From NCBI RefSeq assembly GCF_002159085.1, contig NZ_LZRU01000023.1, positions 62,001 through 126,000 of the forward strand: DNA of 64,000 nucleotides, given 5' to 3'. Positions 26,499 to 37,244 of this stretch are shown here, one piece after another. The notes under the pieces were generated by a model. It searched no databases and was not told the DNA's origin. It worked only from the letters and a program-made list of their open reading frames with translations. Source of the DNA: Thermobacillus sp. ZCTH02-B1. Lineage in GTDB: Bacteria > Bacillota > Bacilli > Paenibacillales > Paenibacillaceae. Each line of letters begins with the position of its first letter. The stretch's first letter is position 1. The translations under genes were made by a program, and so were the position numbers.

Positions 26499-26699
26499 AT
26501 GCAAGGAAGAGTCAAGTGGTTCAGCGCGGAAAAGGGCTACGGATTCATTGAGACGGAAGAGGGAGGCGACGTGTTCGTCCACTTCTCCGCCATCCAGGCC
26601 GAAGGTTTCAAGACGCTCGAAGAAGGCCAACAAGTCGAGTTCGACATCGTCCAGGGTGCGCGTGGTCCACAGGCGGCGAACGTCGTGAAGCTTTCGTAA
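26499..26699 (+). CDS. Cold-shock protein (CspA/CspB type)
   Basis: The 66-residue single OB-fold protein has both RNA-binding motifs, KGYGFIE (RNP1) and DVFVHFSAI (RNP2), and ends ANVVKLS. It is an RNA chaperone for cold and stationary phase. It forms its own unit with promoter and terminator. In B. subtilis a cold-shock gene (cspC) lies elsewhere, so its place between hag and hpf appears specific to this lineage. Confidence 0.97.
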   Translation: MQGRVKWFSAEKGYGFIETEEGGDVFVHFSAIQAEGFKTLEEGQQVEFDIVQGARGPQAANVVKLS

Positions 26700-26738
26700 T
26701 CGGATCCGTACCAACGGACGCAGTACCTGAACGCCACA

Positions 26739-26762
26739 CCCCCGGATCGATCCGGGGGTTTT
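26739..26762 (+). terminator. Intrinsic terminator of csp
   Basis: A perfect 10-bp inverted repeat CCCCCGGATC/GATCCGGGGG (26739-26758) without a spacer is followed by TTTT. Only a hairpin with a small loop formed from the centre is expected. Confidence 0.85.
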
Positions 26763-26875
26763 CTATTTCATTTCGGCTTTCGGACGGAAGACGCGGGAAA
26801 AAGGGCAATCGGGATTTTTGGTTCGGAAAATTCAAAAAATTCAAAAAAAATTCACGCAAAACGCGTGTCAAGTTT

Positions 26876-26904
26876 TTGTAAAGCCCATTTCGGTATGTTA
26901 CAAT
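26876..26904 (+). promoter_or_regulatory. Promoter of hpf
   Basis: TTGTAA (26876-26881), 17 bases, TACAAT (26899-26904), in an AT-rich stretch with repeated TTCAAAAAAT motifs just before it. In B. subtilis this gene also has stress-sigma promoters, but I did not see clear ones here. Confidence 0.65.
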
Positions 26905-26933
26905 GAATTCAGGACATTCTAGGAGGGGTGCAT

Positions 26934-27488
26934 ATGAGGCTCAATATCCGCGGAAAGCAACTGCCGGTTACGGAAGCGCTGAAAGAGTACGCGGAGAAGA
27001 AACTTGCGCGATTGGACAAATATTTCGAGAATCCCCAGAACCTGGATGCCCAAGTCACGCTCTCCGTCACCAAGAACGTGCATGTCGTCGAAGTGACCAT
27101 CTCGCTCCCGGGATTGTTGCTGCGGGCGGAAGAGCGGCATGATGATATGTATGCGGCGATCGACCTGGTCGTGGACAAGCTCGAGCGCCAAATCCGGAAA
27201 CACAAAACCCGCGTGAACCGCAAGCTTCGCCAGGAAGGCAGGCTGAAAGAGCTGTTCGCGGAAGAACCAGCCGGCAAGGTCGCGGTCGCCGAAGCGGACG
27301 AAGAAGAGAAGTTCGAGGTCGTCCGCACGAAGCGGCACACGCTCAAGCCGATGGACGTGGACGAGGCGATCCTGCAGATGAATCTGCTCGGCCACAGCTT
27401 CTTCGTCTTCATCAATGCCGATACGAAGGAAGTCAATGTCGTCTATCGCCGCCAGGACGGCAAATACGGACTCATCGAGCAAGCCTGA
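26934..27488 (+). CDS. hpf: Ribosome hibernation factor HPF, long form
   Basis: The 184-residue protein is the long hibernation-promoting factor that dimerises 70S ribosomes into 100S. The N-terminal S30AE domain (about 1-100) begins LNIRGKQLPVTEALKEYAEKK; the C-terminal dimerisation domain (about 128-184) has RTKRHTLKPMDVDEAILQMN and FVFINADTKEVNVVYRR. AGGAGGGG lies six bases before ATG 26934; a GTG at 26928 would overlap the ribosome site. secA follows, as in B. subtilis yvyD-secA-prfB. Confidence 0.96.
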   Translation: MRLNIRGKQLPVTEALKEYAEKKLARLDKYFENPQNLDAQVTLSVTKNVHVVEVTISLPGLLLRAEERHDDMYAAIDLVVDKLERQIRKHKTRVNRKLRQEGRLKELFAEEPAGKVAVAEADEEEKFEVVRTKRHTLKPMDVDEAILQMNLLGHSFFVFINADTKEVNVVYRRQDGKYGLIEQA

Positions 27489-27505
27489 TCCCCTTCCGAA
27501 TGCCG

Positions 27506-27529
27506 GCCGGCCCGCACGGGCCGGCTTTT
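27506..27529 (+). terminator. Intrinsic terminator of hpf
   Basis: GCCGGCCC/GGGCCGGC with a GCAC loop (27506-27525), followed by TTTT. Confidence 0.8.
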
Positions 27530-27567
27530 CCGATGCCCTCCGGCTTTCCGCGGATCGGAAGCGGCGT

Positions 27568-27596
27568 TTGCCTCGTCGCCCCCGAGCTGGTACAAT
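27568..27596 (+). promoter_or_regulatory. Promoter of secA
   Basis: TTGCCT (27568-27573), 17 bases, TACAAT (27591-27596). This gives secA an independent start after the hpf terminator. Confidence 0.65.
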
Positions 27597-27635
27597 TGAA
27601 TTTATGAGTTGTCAGACGAAAGGGGCTCTCACGCC

Positions 27636-30158
<2,523 letters not shown>

Positions 30159-30211
30159 CGGCGGCGCGCCCGGCATCATGCATATTGCGAAATTGAGGTG
30201 ACCAGCGAACC

Positions 30212-31322
30212 ATGATCGACGCAAGCGTCAAACAGGACCTGCGCGAGATGGCGAAGCGGCTCCAAGAACTCAGGGGGTCTCTTTGACCTCGATCTCAAGC
30301 AGGAGCTCATTGCGGATTATGAACAGAAGATGGCGGCGCCCGACTTCTGGGATGACAACGAGCGGGCGCAGAAGCTGATCGGCGAGCTCAACGCGGTGAA
30401 ATCCGTCGTCGACACCTACAACCGCCTGACGGCCGAGCAGGCGGACCTCGAGGCGCTGCTCGAGCTGGCGGAGGAGGAGGGCGACGAATCGCTCGAAGCC
30501 GAGTTGGCGGAAGGCGTCGCGAAGCTCAAGCGCGAAATCGGAGATTTCGAGCTGCAGCTTCTTCTCAACCAGCCGTACGACCGGTTGAACGCGATCCTCG
30601 AGCTGCACCCGGGCGCCGGCGGCACCGAGTCGCAGGACTGGGCGAATATGCTGTACCGGATGTACACCCGCTGGGCGGAGCACCGCGGCTTCAAGGTCGA
30701 GGTGCTCGACTACCTGCCGGGCGAGGAAGCCGGCATCAAGAGCGTCACCCTGCTCATCAAGGGGCATAATGCCTACGGGTACCTGAAAGCGGAGAAGGGC
30801 GTCCACCGGCTCGTCCGCATCTCGCCGTTCGACGCCTCCGGCCGTCGCCACACGTCGTTCGTCTCCTGCGATGTCGTGCCGGAGATCGAAGACGACATCG
30901 AGATCGAGATCCGGCCGGAGGATCTGAGGATCGACACGTACCGCTCGAGCGGCGCCGGCGGCCAGCACGTCAACAAGACGGAGTCGGCGGTCCGGATCAC
31001 CCACATCCCGACCGGCATCGTCGTCTCGTGCCAGTCCGAGCGCTCGCAGATCCAGAACCGGGAGCGCGCGATGAAGATGCTCCGGTCGAAGCTGTACGAA
31101 TTGAAGATCGAAGAGCAGCGCAAGGAACTGGCGGCGATCCGCGGCGAGCAGACGGACATCGCGTGGGGCAACCAGATCCGCTCCTACGTCTTCCATCCGT
31201 ACAGCATGGTCAAGGACCATCGGACCCAGTACGAGACCGCCAACGTCCAGGCGGTGATGGACGGGGAAATCGACGGATTCATCGACGCCTATCTGCGCAG
31301 CCAGATCCGCAAGGAAGCGTAA
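30212..31322 (+). CDS. prfB: Peptide chain release factor 2 with programmed +1 frameshift
   Basis: Release factor 2 reads UGA and UAA and triggers peptide release. It is made from two frames: 24 codons from ATG 30212 to CTT (30281-30283), then the in-frame TGA at 30284-30286 is bypassed by skipping T30284, and reading continues from GAC 30285 to 31322, giving 369 residues. The family motifs are present: tripeptide SPF ([15 protein letters not shown]) and catalytic GGQ in [16 protein letters not shown]. Start region [17 protein letters not shown] is normal. The frameshift lets RF2 levels regulate their own synthesis. Confidence 0.97.
30272..30287 (+). other. prfB programmed +1 frameshift site
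   Basis: AGGGGG (30272-30277) acts as an internal Shine-Dalgarno element upstream of CTT TGA C (30281-30287), the canonical RF2 slippery site. The zero frame stops at TGA 30284-30286; the +1 frame enters at GAC. Confidence 0.95.
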
Positions 31323-31330
31323 GAACGGAA

Positions 31331-31362
31331 AGGCCGGACCCGTGCTTCGGGTCCGGCCTTCT
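31331..31362. terminator. Bidirectional terminator between prfB and tetR
   Basis: AAGGCCGGACCCG and CGGGTCCGGCCTT form a 13-bp perfect stem around TGCTT. It lies between convergent genes; T tracts on both sides are short. Confidence 0.8.
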
Positions 31363-31366
31363 TCCG

Positions 31367-31948
31367 CTATCGGGCCTGCCGATCCTTCGGCGCGGCGATG
31401 CCGAACAGGAACATCGTGCGGAACTGTTCCCCGAGCAGCCGCAAATCGTGGAACTGCGCCAGCACGTCGGGCCGGGCGAAATACTCGGCAATGCCCTGCA
31501 TGTACACCATCAGGATATGGGGCGAAAGATCCTTGCGGATGACGCCCTCCTCCTGGCCGCGCACGATCAGTTCGCGCAGCTGGTCGTGGACGTGCTCCCG
31601 GTAATAGCGCAGCAGATCCGCCACGATCCCCGGATACAGCTCGAGACTTTCCCGGATGAAGCGCTCGGGCACGACGGGCATGCTCCGGTAATCCAGAATG
31701 GACACGAGCGCCGACAGGGTGTCCGGGCTCTCCGCGATTTTCCGGTTCATGATCGCGTGCTGTTCCCGCATGTACCGTTCCATCACCGCGCCGACCAGCC
31801 GTTCCTTGCTTCGGAAGTGCTTGTAGATCGTCATCTTTGCGACCGGGACGGCGGCGGCGATGTCGTCCATGCTGACGTCGGCCACTCCCCGGGCGAAAAA
31901 GAGCTCCGTCGCCTTCTCCAGTATTTGTTCCCGCTTGCGCTGCCTCAA
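31367..31948 (-). CDS. TetR-family repressor of the adjacent ABC transporter
   Basis: The 193-residue protein has an N-terminal TetR helix-turn-helix: REQILEKATELFFARGVADV, then MDDIAAAVPVAKMTIYKHF. The C-terminal ligand domain is unassigned. It is the last gene of an ATPase-permease-TetR unit read leftward, 57 bases after the permease. AGTATA-type repeats over the unit's promoter are the likely operator, which would make it autoregulatory. The inducer is unknown; such units usually export drugs, peptides or toxic lipids. Confidence 0.88.
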   Translation of the reverse strand: MRQRKREQILEKATELFFARGVADVSMDDIAAAVPVAKMTIYKHFRSKERLVGAVMERYMREQHAIMNRKIAESPDTLSALVSILDYRSMPVVPERFIRESLELYPGIVADLLRYYREHVHDQLRELIVRGQEEGVIRKDLSPHILMVYMQGIAEYFARPDVLAQFHDLRLLGEQFRTMFLFGIAAPKDRQAR

Positions 31949-32005
31949 ATCCGACCCACGTCTCCCGATGTTGCCGGCGTCGCGCGCCGCATGCTTGCGG
32001 ACGGT

Positions 32006-32809
32006 TCAGCCGGCGATGTCTTTGATGCGATAATACCCGATCGCTCCGGCGACGGACAAGACGCTGACGAGCGCCATGACGGCCGCGTCCGGCGCGGCCA
32101 GCCCGCCGCGTTCCGCGATGGCCGCCGCGTCCGCGAAGGAGAACAGGCTGACGCGGCGCAGGAACCCGAACCGTTCCGACAACTCCGCGACGACATGCAG
32201 CGCGTAGGACAGGAACACGATGCCGAGGGCCAGCGACACGACGCTCCGGGTGCGGCGCATTGCGGCCGACAGCAGGAAGGACACGGATGCGACGGTCCCG
32301 TGGAGCAGGAAGGCTGCCAGCATGTACCAGGCGAGGAGGTCGAATTCGACCGCCTCGTCCGCAAAACCCGTGCAGGCGAAGCCGACCGCCGCAATGACGG
32401 CGTTCAACGCGAACAGGTTGGCGAGCACGGCCGCCAGCTTCTGGAGCGCCACCGACGTGCGGGTGACCGGCCTTGTCAGCAGGAACTCGGCGGTGCGGTC
32501 GTTCTCTTCCCCGGCCAGCATGCCGGCCGCGAGCAGCGCCGCGTACACGCTGCCGGCCAGCGTGTTGATCAGATGCACCTCCACACCGTAGAAGCCGGCG
32601 TACGTGCCGAGCTTCAGCACGTCCATGCCGAACACGCCGGCGATCGGTCCGGGGAACAGATTCAACATGTCTTCCACCGTCTGCGCATTTCCGGCGAAGG
32701 ACGGATACACGCTCAATATCAGCAGCCCGAGTCCGCCCAGCACGAGGCTCCAGACGATCAGGCCCCGGGCATGGGACCTGAGCTCCCTCCTGAAGATCAT
32801 CCGCCTCAC
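32006..32809 (-). CDS. ABC-2 type transporter permease
   Basis: The 267-residue integral membrane protein has about six hydrophobic segments (for example LIVWSLVLGGLGLLILSVY and VALQKLAAVLANLFALNAVIA). The layout matches the ABC-2 permease family with a short cytoplasmic N-terminus. The start overlaps the stop of the ATPase gene by four bases, so translation is coupled. The substrate cannot be read from the sequence. Confidence 0.88.
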   Translation of the reverse strand: MRRMIFRRELRSHARGLIVWSLVLGGLGLLILSVYPSFAGNAQTVEDMLNLFPGPIAGVFGMDVLKLGTYAGFYGVEVHLINTLAGSVYAALLAAGMLAGEENDRTAEFLLTRPVTRTSVALQKLAAVLANLFALNAVIAAVGFACTGFADEAVEFDLLAWYMLAAFLLHGTVASVSFLLSAAMRRTRSVVSLALGIVFLSYALHVVAELSERFGFLRRVSLFSFADAAAIAERGGLAAPDAAVMALVSVLSVAGAIGYYRIKDIAG

Positions 32810-33705
32810 GCCCCTTCGTCCGTTTGGTATTCCTGCATGAAGATGTCTTCCAGGGCAGGCTCCCCGATCCGGATGTCCGCCAGCGGCAGCCGTCGGACAT
32901 ACTCCAGCAGGTCGCGCACGCCGCCGGCATAGAGCAACGTCAGGACATGGCCGCTGACGTCCTGCCGGACGACGCCGGGGAGCTCATCATCCCGCACCGG
33001 CTGCGGTCTGGCGTCCGCGGCGAAGGTGAGCGTCACGGTCTTGAGGCCGCTCCCCACAAGCTTGCTGACCGATTCCACGCGGACGAGCCGGCCGTCCCGG
33101 ATGATCGCGACGCGCCCGCACAGGCGCTGCACTTCCCCCAGGATGTGGGAGGAGAAGAAAATCGTCGCGCCCCGCTCCCGCTCCTCCCGGAGCAGATCGA
33201 AAAACGCATGCTGCATGAGCGGATCGAGCCCGCCGGTCGGCTCGTCGAGGATGAGCAGCCGCGGACGGTGCAGGAGCGCCTGGATGATGCCGACCTTTTT
33301 CCGGTTGCCGAGGCTGAGATCCGATATCCGGCGGGCGAGATCCAGATCGAGCCGCTCCGCGAGGCGCCGCAGGCGGGCTTCGTCGGGTTTGCCGTAGAAT
33401 CCGGCGGAATAGCGCAGCAGCTCCGCCGCCCTCATGTCATCGTAATAGCGCACCTCGGCCGGCAGATAGCCGATCTCGCGGCGGATGTCCCGGGAGTGGC
33501 GGACGACGTCTTTGCCGAACACCCGGGCCGATCCCGCGGTGGGACGGATCAGATTGAGCAGGATGCGGATCGTCGTGCTTTTGCCCGCCCCGTTCGGTCC
33601 GATGAATCCGAAGATTTCGCCCTCCTCGACGGAAAAGGAGACGTCCTCGATGCCCCGCCGCTTTCCGTACCGCTTCGTCAACCGGTCCAGCTCCACGATC
33701 GCCAT
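32806..33705 (-). CDS. ABC transporter ATP-binding protein
   Basis: The 299-residue NatA/CcmA-type ATPase has Walker A GPNGAGKSTT, a degenerate signature LSLGNRKKVG, Walker B LLILDEPTGGLDP and the switch His (FFSSH). The C-terminal extension of about 80 residues is typical of drug or antibiotic exporters. The ATG at 33705 has GAGGGG five bases upstream; an in-frame start at 33735 has no better site. It is the first gene of the leftward operon. Confidence 0.92.
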   Translation of the reverse strand: MAIVELDRLTKRYGKRRGIEDVSFSVEEGEIFGFIGPNGAGKSTTIRILLNLIRPTAGSARVFGKDVVRHSRDIRREIGYLPAEVRYYDDMRAAELLRYSAGFYGKPDEARLRRLAERLDLDLARRISDLSLGNRKKVGIIQALLHRPRLLILDEPTGGLDPLMQHAFFDLLREERERGATIFFSSHILGEVQRLCGRVAIIRDGRLVRVESVSKLVGSGLKTVTLTFAADARPQPVRDDELPGVVRQDVSGHVLTLLYAGGVRDLLEYVRRLPLADIRIGEPALEDIFMQEYQTDEGA

Positions 33706-33725
33706 GCGAACCCCTCGTTTGCGAA

Positions 33726-33794
33726 ATATACTCAAAATAACTTTTTAGTATATTATATGTGGATAAAACGAAAAAATAAAGTTCAAAATATACT
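33726..33794 (-). promoter_or_regulatory. Promoter and candidate TetR operator of the ABC operon
   Basis: On the plus strand ATATACT (33726-33732), AGTATAT (33747-33753) and ATATACT (33788-33794) form inverted and direct repeats in a very AT-rich segment. On the minus strand a perfect TATAAT (33757-33752) touches the middle repeat, so a bound repressor would cover the -10. The -35 (TTTATT, 17 bases away) is weak. I infer that the co-encoded TetR binds here. Confidence 0.5.
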
Positions 33795-33897
33795 AATTAT
33801 TAATTCTTGGTACATATATTTTTGATTGCCAGCCCATCGGTGCCGCCGCCGCATGTTCCGGACGGGGGAAAGGCGGAAAAGCGGCCGGAAACCGTGA

Positions 33898-33926
33898 TTG
33901 TATTTTCATGTAATTCATTGTATAAT
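33898..33926 (+). promoter_or_regulatory. Promoter of the arginine operon, possible ARG box
   Basis: TTGTAT (33898-33903), 17 bases, TATAAT (33921-33926). TGTATTTTCATGTA (33899-33912) matches about 11 of 14 positions of the Bacillus ARG-box consensus and overlaps the -35, where the arginine repressor AhrC/ArgR would block it. The 90 bases to argC hold no attenuator hairpin that I can recognise. Confidence 0.6.
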
Positions 33927-34016
33927 GATACGGACTTGCGATACGGATTTATTCCGCCGTCTCCATGGTGTAGAATGGGGAAGTCAAGGACAACGAACGG
34001 GTGAGGGAACGGACAG

Positions 34017-35066
34017 ATGGACAAGGAGATCAGGGCGGCGATCGTCGGCTCGACCGGTTACGGCGGCGTGGAACTGATCCGGCTGCTCTCGGCCCATCCG
34101 AAGGTTGCCATTTCCGCCGTGCTGTCGTCGTCCAGCGCGGGCGAGCCGCTGGCGGCGGGTTATCCGCATCTGACGGAGATCCGGACGGACGTGCTCGAAG
34201 CGATCGATCCGGCGTCGCTTGCGAAGAAGGCGGACGTCGTGTTTCTCGCGACGCCGGCGGGCGTCGCGGCGAAGCTGGCGCCGCAGATGCTGGAGACCGG
34301 GCTGGACGTGATCGACCTTTCGGGCGATTTCCGGCTGAAGTCGCCGGCGGTTTACGAGGAATGGTACAAGAAGCCGGCCGCCGATCCGGCCTGGCTCGGG
34401 CAGGCCGTCTACGGGCTCGCGGAAGTGTTCGGCGAGGACGTGCGCGGCGCGCGGCTCATCTCCAATCCGGGCTGCTATCCGACGGCGTCGCTGCTCGGCC
34501 TGATCCCGGCCGTGCAGGCGGGATTCATCGACCCGGCGACGATCATCATCGACGCGAAGTCCGGCGTGTCGGGAGCGGGCCGCGGCGCGAGCCTCGGCAC
34601 CCACTACGCGGAGATCAACGAGAACTTCAAGGCGTACAAGGTGAATCAACACCAGCATATCCCCGAGATCGAGCAGGCGCTCGCCCGCGTCGCCGGACAT
34701 GAAATCACGGTCACGTTCACGACCCATCTCGTGCCGATGACGCGCGGCATCATGGCGACGATGTACGCGGCCGTGAAGGGCGGCCGCACGCAGCGGGATT
34801 TCATCGACCTGTACCGGAGCTACTACGAGAACCGCCGGTTCGTGCGCATCCGCCCGGAGGGCGTGCTCCCGGCGACGAAGGAAGTGTACGGCTCCAACTA
34901 CTGCGACATCGGCTTCGCCGTGGACGGCCGGACGGGGCGCGTCACGATCGTGTCGGTCATCGACAACCTCGTGAAGGGCGCGGCCGGACAGGCGATCCAG
35001 AACCTGAACCTGCGCATGGGCTGGGACGAGGGGCTCGGGCTGGATTTCGTTCCGGTCTACCCGTAA
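34017..35066 (+). CDS. argC: N-acetyl-gamma-glutamyl-phosphate reductase
   Basis: ArgC performs the NADPH-dependent third step of arginine synthesis. The 349-residue protein has the nucleotide loop AAIVGSTGYGGVELIRLL and the catalytic cysteine in SNPGCYPTASLLG. First gene of the argCJBDFGH operon; GGTGAGGG precedes the ATG. Gene order argC-argJ-argB-argD is the usual Firmicute start of the cluster. Confidence 0.97.
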   Translation: MDKEIRAAIVGSTGYGGVELIRLLSAHPKVAISAVLSSSSAGEPLAAGYPHLTEIRTDVLEAIDPASLAKKADVVFLATPAGVAAKLAPQMLETGLDVIDLSGDFRLKSPAVYEEWYKKPAADPAWLGQAVYGLAEVFGEDVRGARLISNPGCYPTASLLGLIPAVQAGFIDPATIIIDAKSGVSGAGRGASLGTHYAEINENFKAYKVNQHQHIPEIEQALARVAGHEITVTFTTHLVPMTRGIMATMYAAVKGGRTQRDFIDLYRSYYENRRFVRIRPEGVLPATKEVYGSNYCDIGFAVDGRTGRVTIVSVIDNLVKGAAGQAIQNLNLRMGWDEGLGLDFVPVYP

Positions 35067-35144
35067 CGCCGACGACCGGCGGATGGATAGAGGAAAAAGG
35101 ACACGCCTTCATCATACGTTCTGCAAGGAGACCACGATACGAAC

Positions 35145-36377
35145 ATGGGACAAGGGAAACCGTTCGAAACCGTGCCCGGCGGCTCCGTCACGACGCCGCT
35201 CGGCTTCAGGGCCGGCGGTCTGCATTGCGGCCTGAAGAAGACCGACCGCAACGACCTCGGCGCCATCGTCTGCGAAGTGCCGGCGGTCGCCGCGGCCGTT
35301 TACACGACGAACCAGGTCCAGGCGGCGCCGCTCAAAGTCACCCGCGAAGGGCTGGAGAAGGAAGGCCGGCTGCGCGCCGTGCTCGTCAACAGCGGCAATG
35401 CGAACGCCTGCACCGGCGAGGCGGGCGAAGCCGACGCGCGCGAGATGCAGGAGACGTTCGCGCGCGCGCTGGGCGTGCCGCCGCACCAGGTCGCGGTCGC
35501 GTCGACCGGCGTCATCGGCGAACGGCTCCGGATGGACCGCGTCCGCTCCGGCATCGCCGCGATGCCGGAGAAGCTGCGGGCTGACGCGGAGGGCGCGGAG
35601 GCGTTCTGCCAGGCGATCCTGACGACCGATCTCGTGAAGAAAACGGTCTGCGTAAAGCTCGACATGGACGGGAAAACCGTCCATGTGGCGGGAGCGGCGA
35701 AGGGCTCGGGCATGATCCATCCGAACATGGCGACGATGCTCGGCTTCATCACGACCGACGCGGCCGTCGGCGGCGAGGCGCTGCGGTCGCTGCTCCGGCA
35801 GGCCGTGGACGTGACGTTCAACATGATCACCGTCGACGGCGACACGAGCACGAACGACATGGTCGTCGCGATGGCGAGCGGGCTGGCGGGCAACGACGAG
35901 CTCGGTCCGGACCATCCGGACTGGAGCCGGTTCGCCGCGGCGTTCACGCATGTGTGCGAAGAGCTCGCGAAGGCGATCGCGCGCGACGGCGAGGGCGCGA
36001 CGAAGCTGATCGAGGTGCGCGTCGAAGGCGCGGCGAGCGACGACGACGCCCGCGCGATCGCGAAGACCGTGATCGGCTCGTCGCTCGTGAAGGCGGCCAT
36101 GTTCGGCGCCGACGCGAACTGGGGCCGCATCATCGCGGCGGTCGGCCGCGCGGGTCGTCCGATCGATCCGGCGAAGGTCGACATCTCGATCGGGCCGATC
36201 CGGGTGCTGGAGCAATCCCGTCCCGTTCCGTTCGACGAGGACGAGGCGCTCGCGTACCTCAAGGGCGGCACGATCCGGATCGACGTGAACCTGAACATCG
36301 GCACCGGGCGGGCGGTCGGCTGGGGCTGCGATCTGACGTACGATTACGTGCGGATCAACGCCGCGTACCGGACCTGA
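35145..36377 (+). CDS. argJ: Bifunctional ornithine acetyltransferase / N-acetylglutamate synthase
   Basis: ArgJ recycles the acetyl group from N-acetylornithine to glutamate and, if bifunctional, also makes the first N-acetylglutamate. The 410-residue precursor self-cleaves before Thr197 in HPNMATMLGF. No separate argA or argE is present, which fits the recycling pathway. It begins 79 bases after argC; AAGGAG lies 14 bases before the ATG, a long spacing. Confidence 0.97.
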   Translation: MGQGKPFETVPGGSVTTPLGFRAGGLHCGLKKTDRNDLGAIVCEVPAVAAAVYTTNQVQAAPLKVTREGLEKEGRLRAVLVNSGNANACTGEAGEADAREMQETFARALGVPPHQVAVASTGVIGERLRMDRVRSGIAAMPEKLRADAEGAEAFCQAILTTDLVKKTVCVKLDMDGKTVHVAGAAKGSGMIHPNMATMLGFITTDAAVGGEALRSLLRQAVDVTFNMITVDGDTSTNDMVVAMASGLAGNDELGPDHPDWSRFAAAFTHVCEELAKAIARDGEGATKLIEVRVEGAASDDDARAIAKTVIGSSLVKAAMFGADANWGRIIAAVGRAGRPIDPAKVDISIGPIRVLEQSRPVPFDEDEALAYLKGGTIRIDVNLNIGTGRAVGWGCDLTYDYVRINAAYRT

Positions 36378-36395
36378 CGGAAAGGGCGGGAAGCG

Positions 36396-37187
36396 ATGGC
36401 ACAGGAGCGGTTCGTGATGAAATGCGGCGGCAGCACGCTTGCCGCCTTGCCGGATTCGTTCTTCCGCGATCTCCGGCAATTGCAGGAGGAAGGCTGGCGC
36501 CCCGTCATCGTGCACGGCGGCGGGCCGGCCATCTCGGAGATGCTCGGCCGGCTCGGCATCGAATCGGAATTCGTGAACGGCCTGCGCAAGACGGACGAGG
36601 CGACGCTCGACGTCGTCGAAATGGTGCTGGCGGGCCGGATCAACAAGGAGATCGTGCGCCGCATCCAGTCGTGCGGGGCCAGGGCGCTCGGCCTCTCCGG
36701 CACGGACGGGATGCTGATCCGGGCCGTGCCGGCCGCGAACGCGGACGCGATCGGCTTCGTCGGCGACGTGGCCGGCGTGAACACGGCGATCATCGAAGGC
36801 GTCATGGCGATGGGCTACATCCCGGTCATCGCGCCGGTCGGCATCGACGAGCGCGGGCAGCGCTACAACATCAACGCGGACACGGCGGCGGGCGCCGTCG
36901 CGTCGCATCTCGGCGTCGAGCGGATGATCGTCGTCACCGACGTGCCCGGCATCCTGCGCACCATTGACGGTGAGAAGCGGGTGCTGCCGCAGGTCACGAC
37001 GGCGGAGATCGACGGGATGATCGCCTCCGGCGAAATCTACGGCGGCATGATTCCGAAGGTGCAATCGGCCGTGCAGTGCCTCCAGGGGCGCGTGCGCGAA
37101 GTCGTCATCATCAGCGGGGCCGAGCCGGGCGCGTTCGCCCGCGCGGTGCGCGAAGGCGGCGTCGGCACGCGCATCGTGAAGGCCTGA
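36396..37187 (+). CDS. argB: Acetylglutamate kinase
   Basis: The 263-residue amino acid kinase phosphorylates N-acetylglutamate. It has KCGGSTLA at the N-terminus, VHGGGPAISEML and the nucleotide segment NINADTAAGAVASHL. The N-terminal extra helix typical of arginine-inhibited enzymes is short or missing, so feedback inhibition is uncertain. 19 bases after argJ. Confidence 0.96.
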   Translation: MAQERFVMKCGGSTLAALPDSFFRDLRQLQEEGWRPVIVHGGGPAISEMLGRLGIESEFVNGLRKTDEATLDVVEMVLAGRINKEIVRRIQSCGARALGLSGTDGMLIRAVPAANADAIGFVGDVAGVNTAIIEGVMAMGYIPVIAPVGIDERGQRYNINADTAAGAVASHLGVERMIVVTDVPGILRTIDGEKRVLPQVTTAEIDGMIASGEIYGGMIPKVQSAVQCLQGRVREVVIISGAEPGAFARAVREGGVGTRIVKA

Positions 37188-37244
37188 CGGGTGCGCGGAA
37201 CGATAGTTTCCATACGCAAGGAACAAGGAAAGGTGGCGCGGCAA

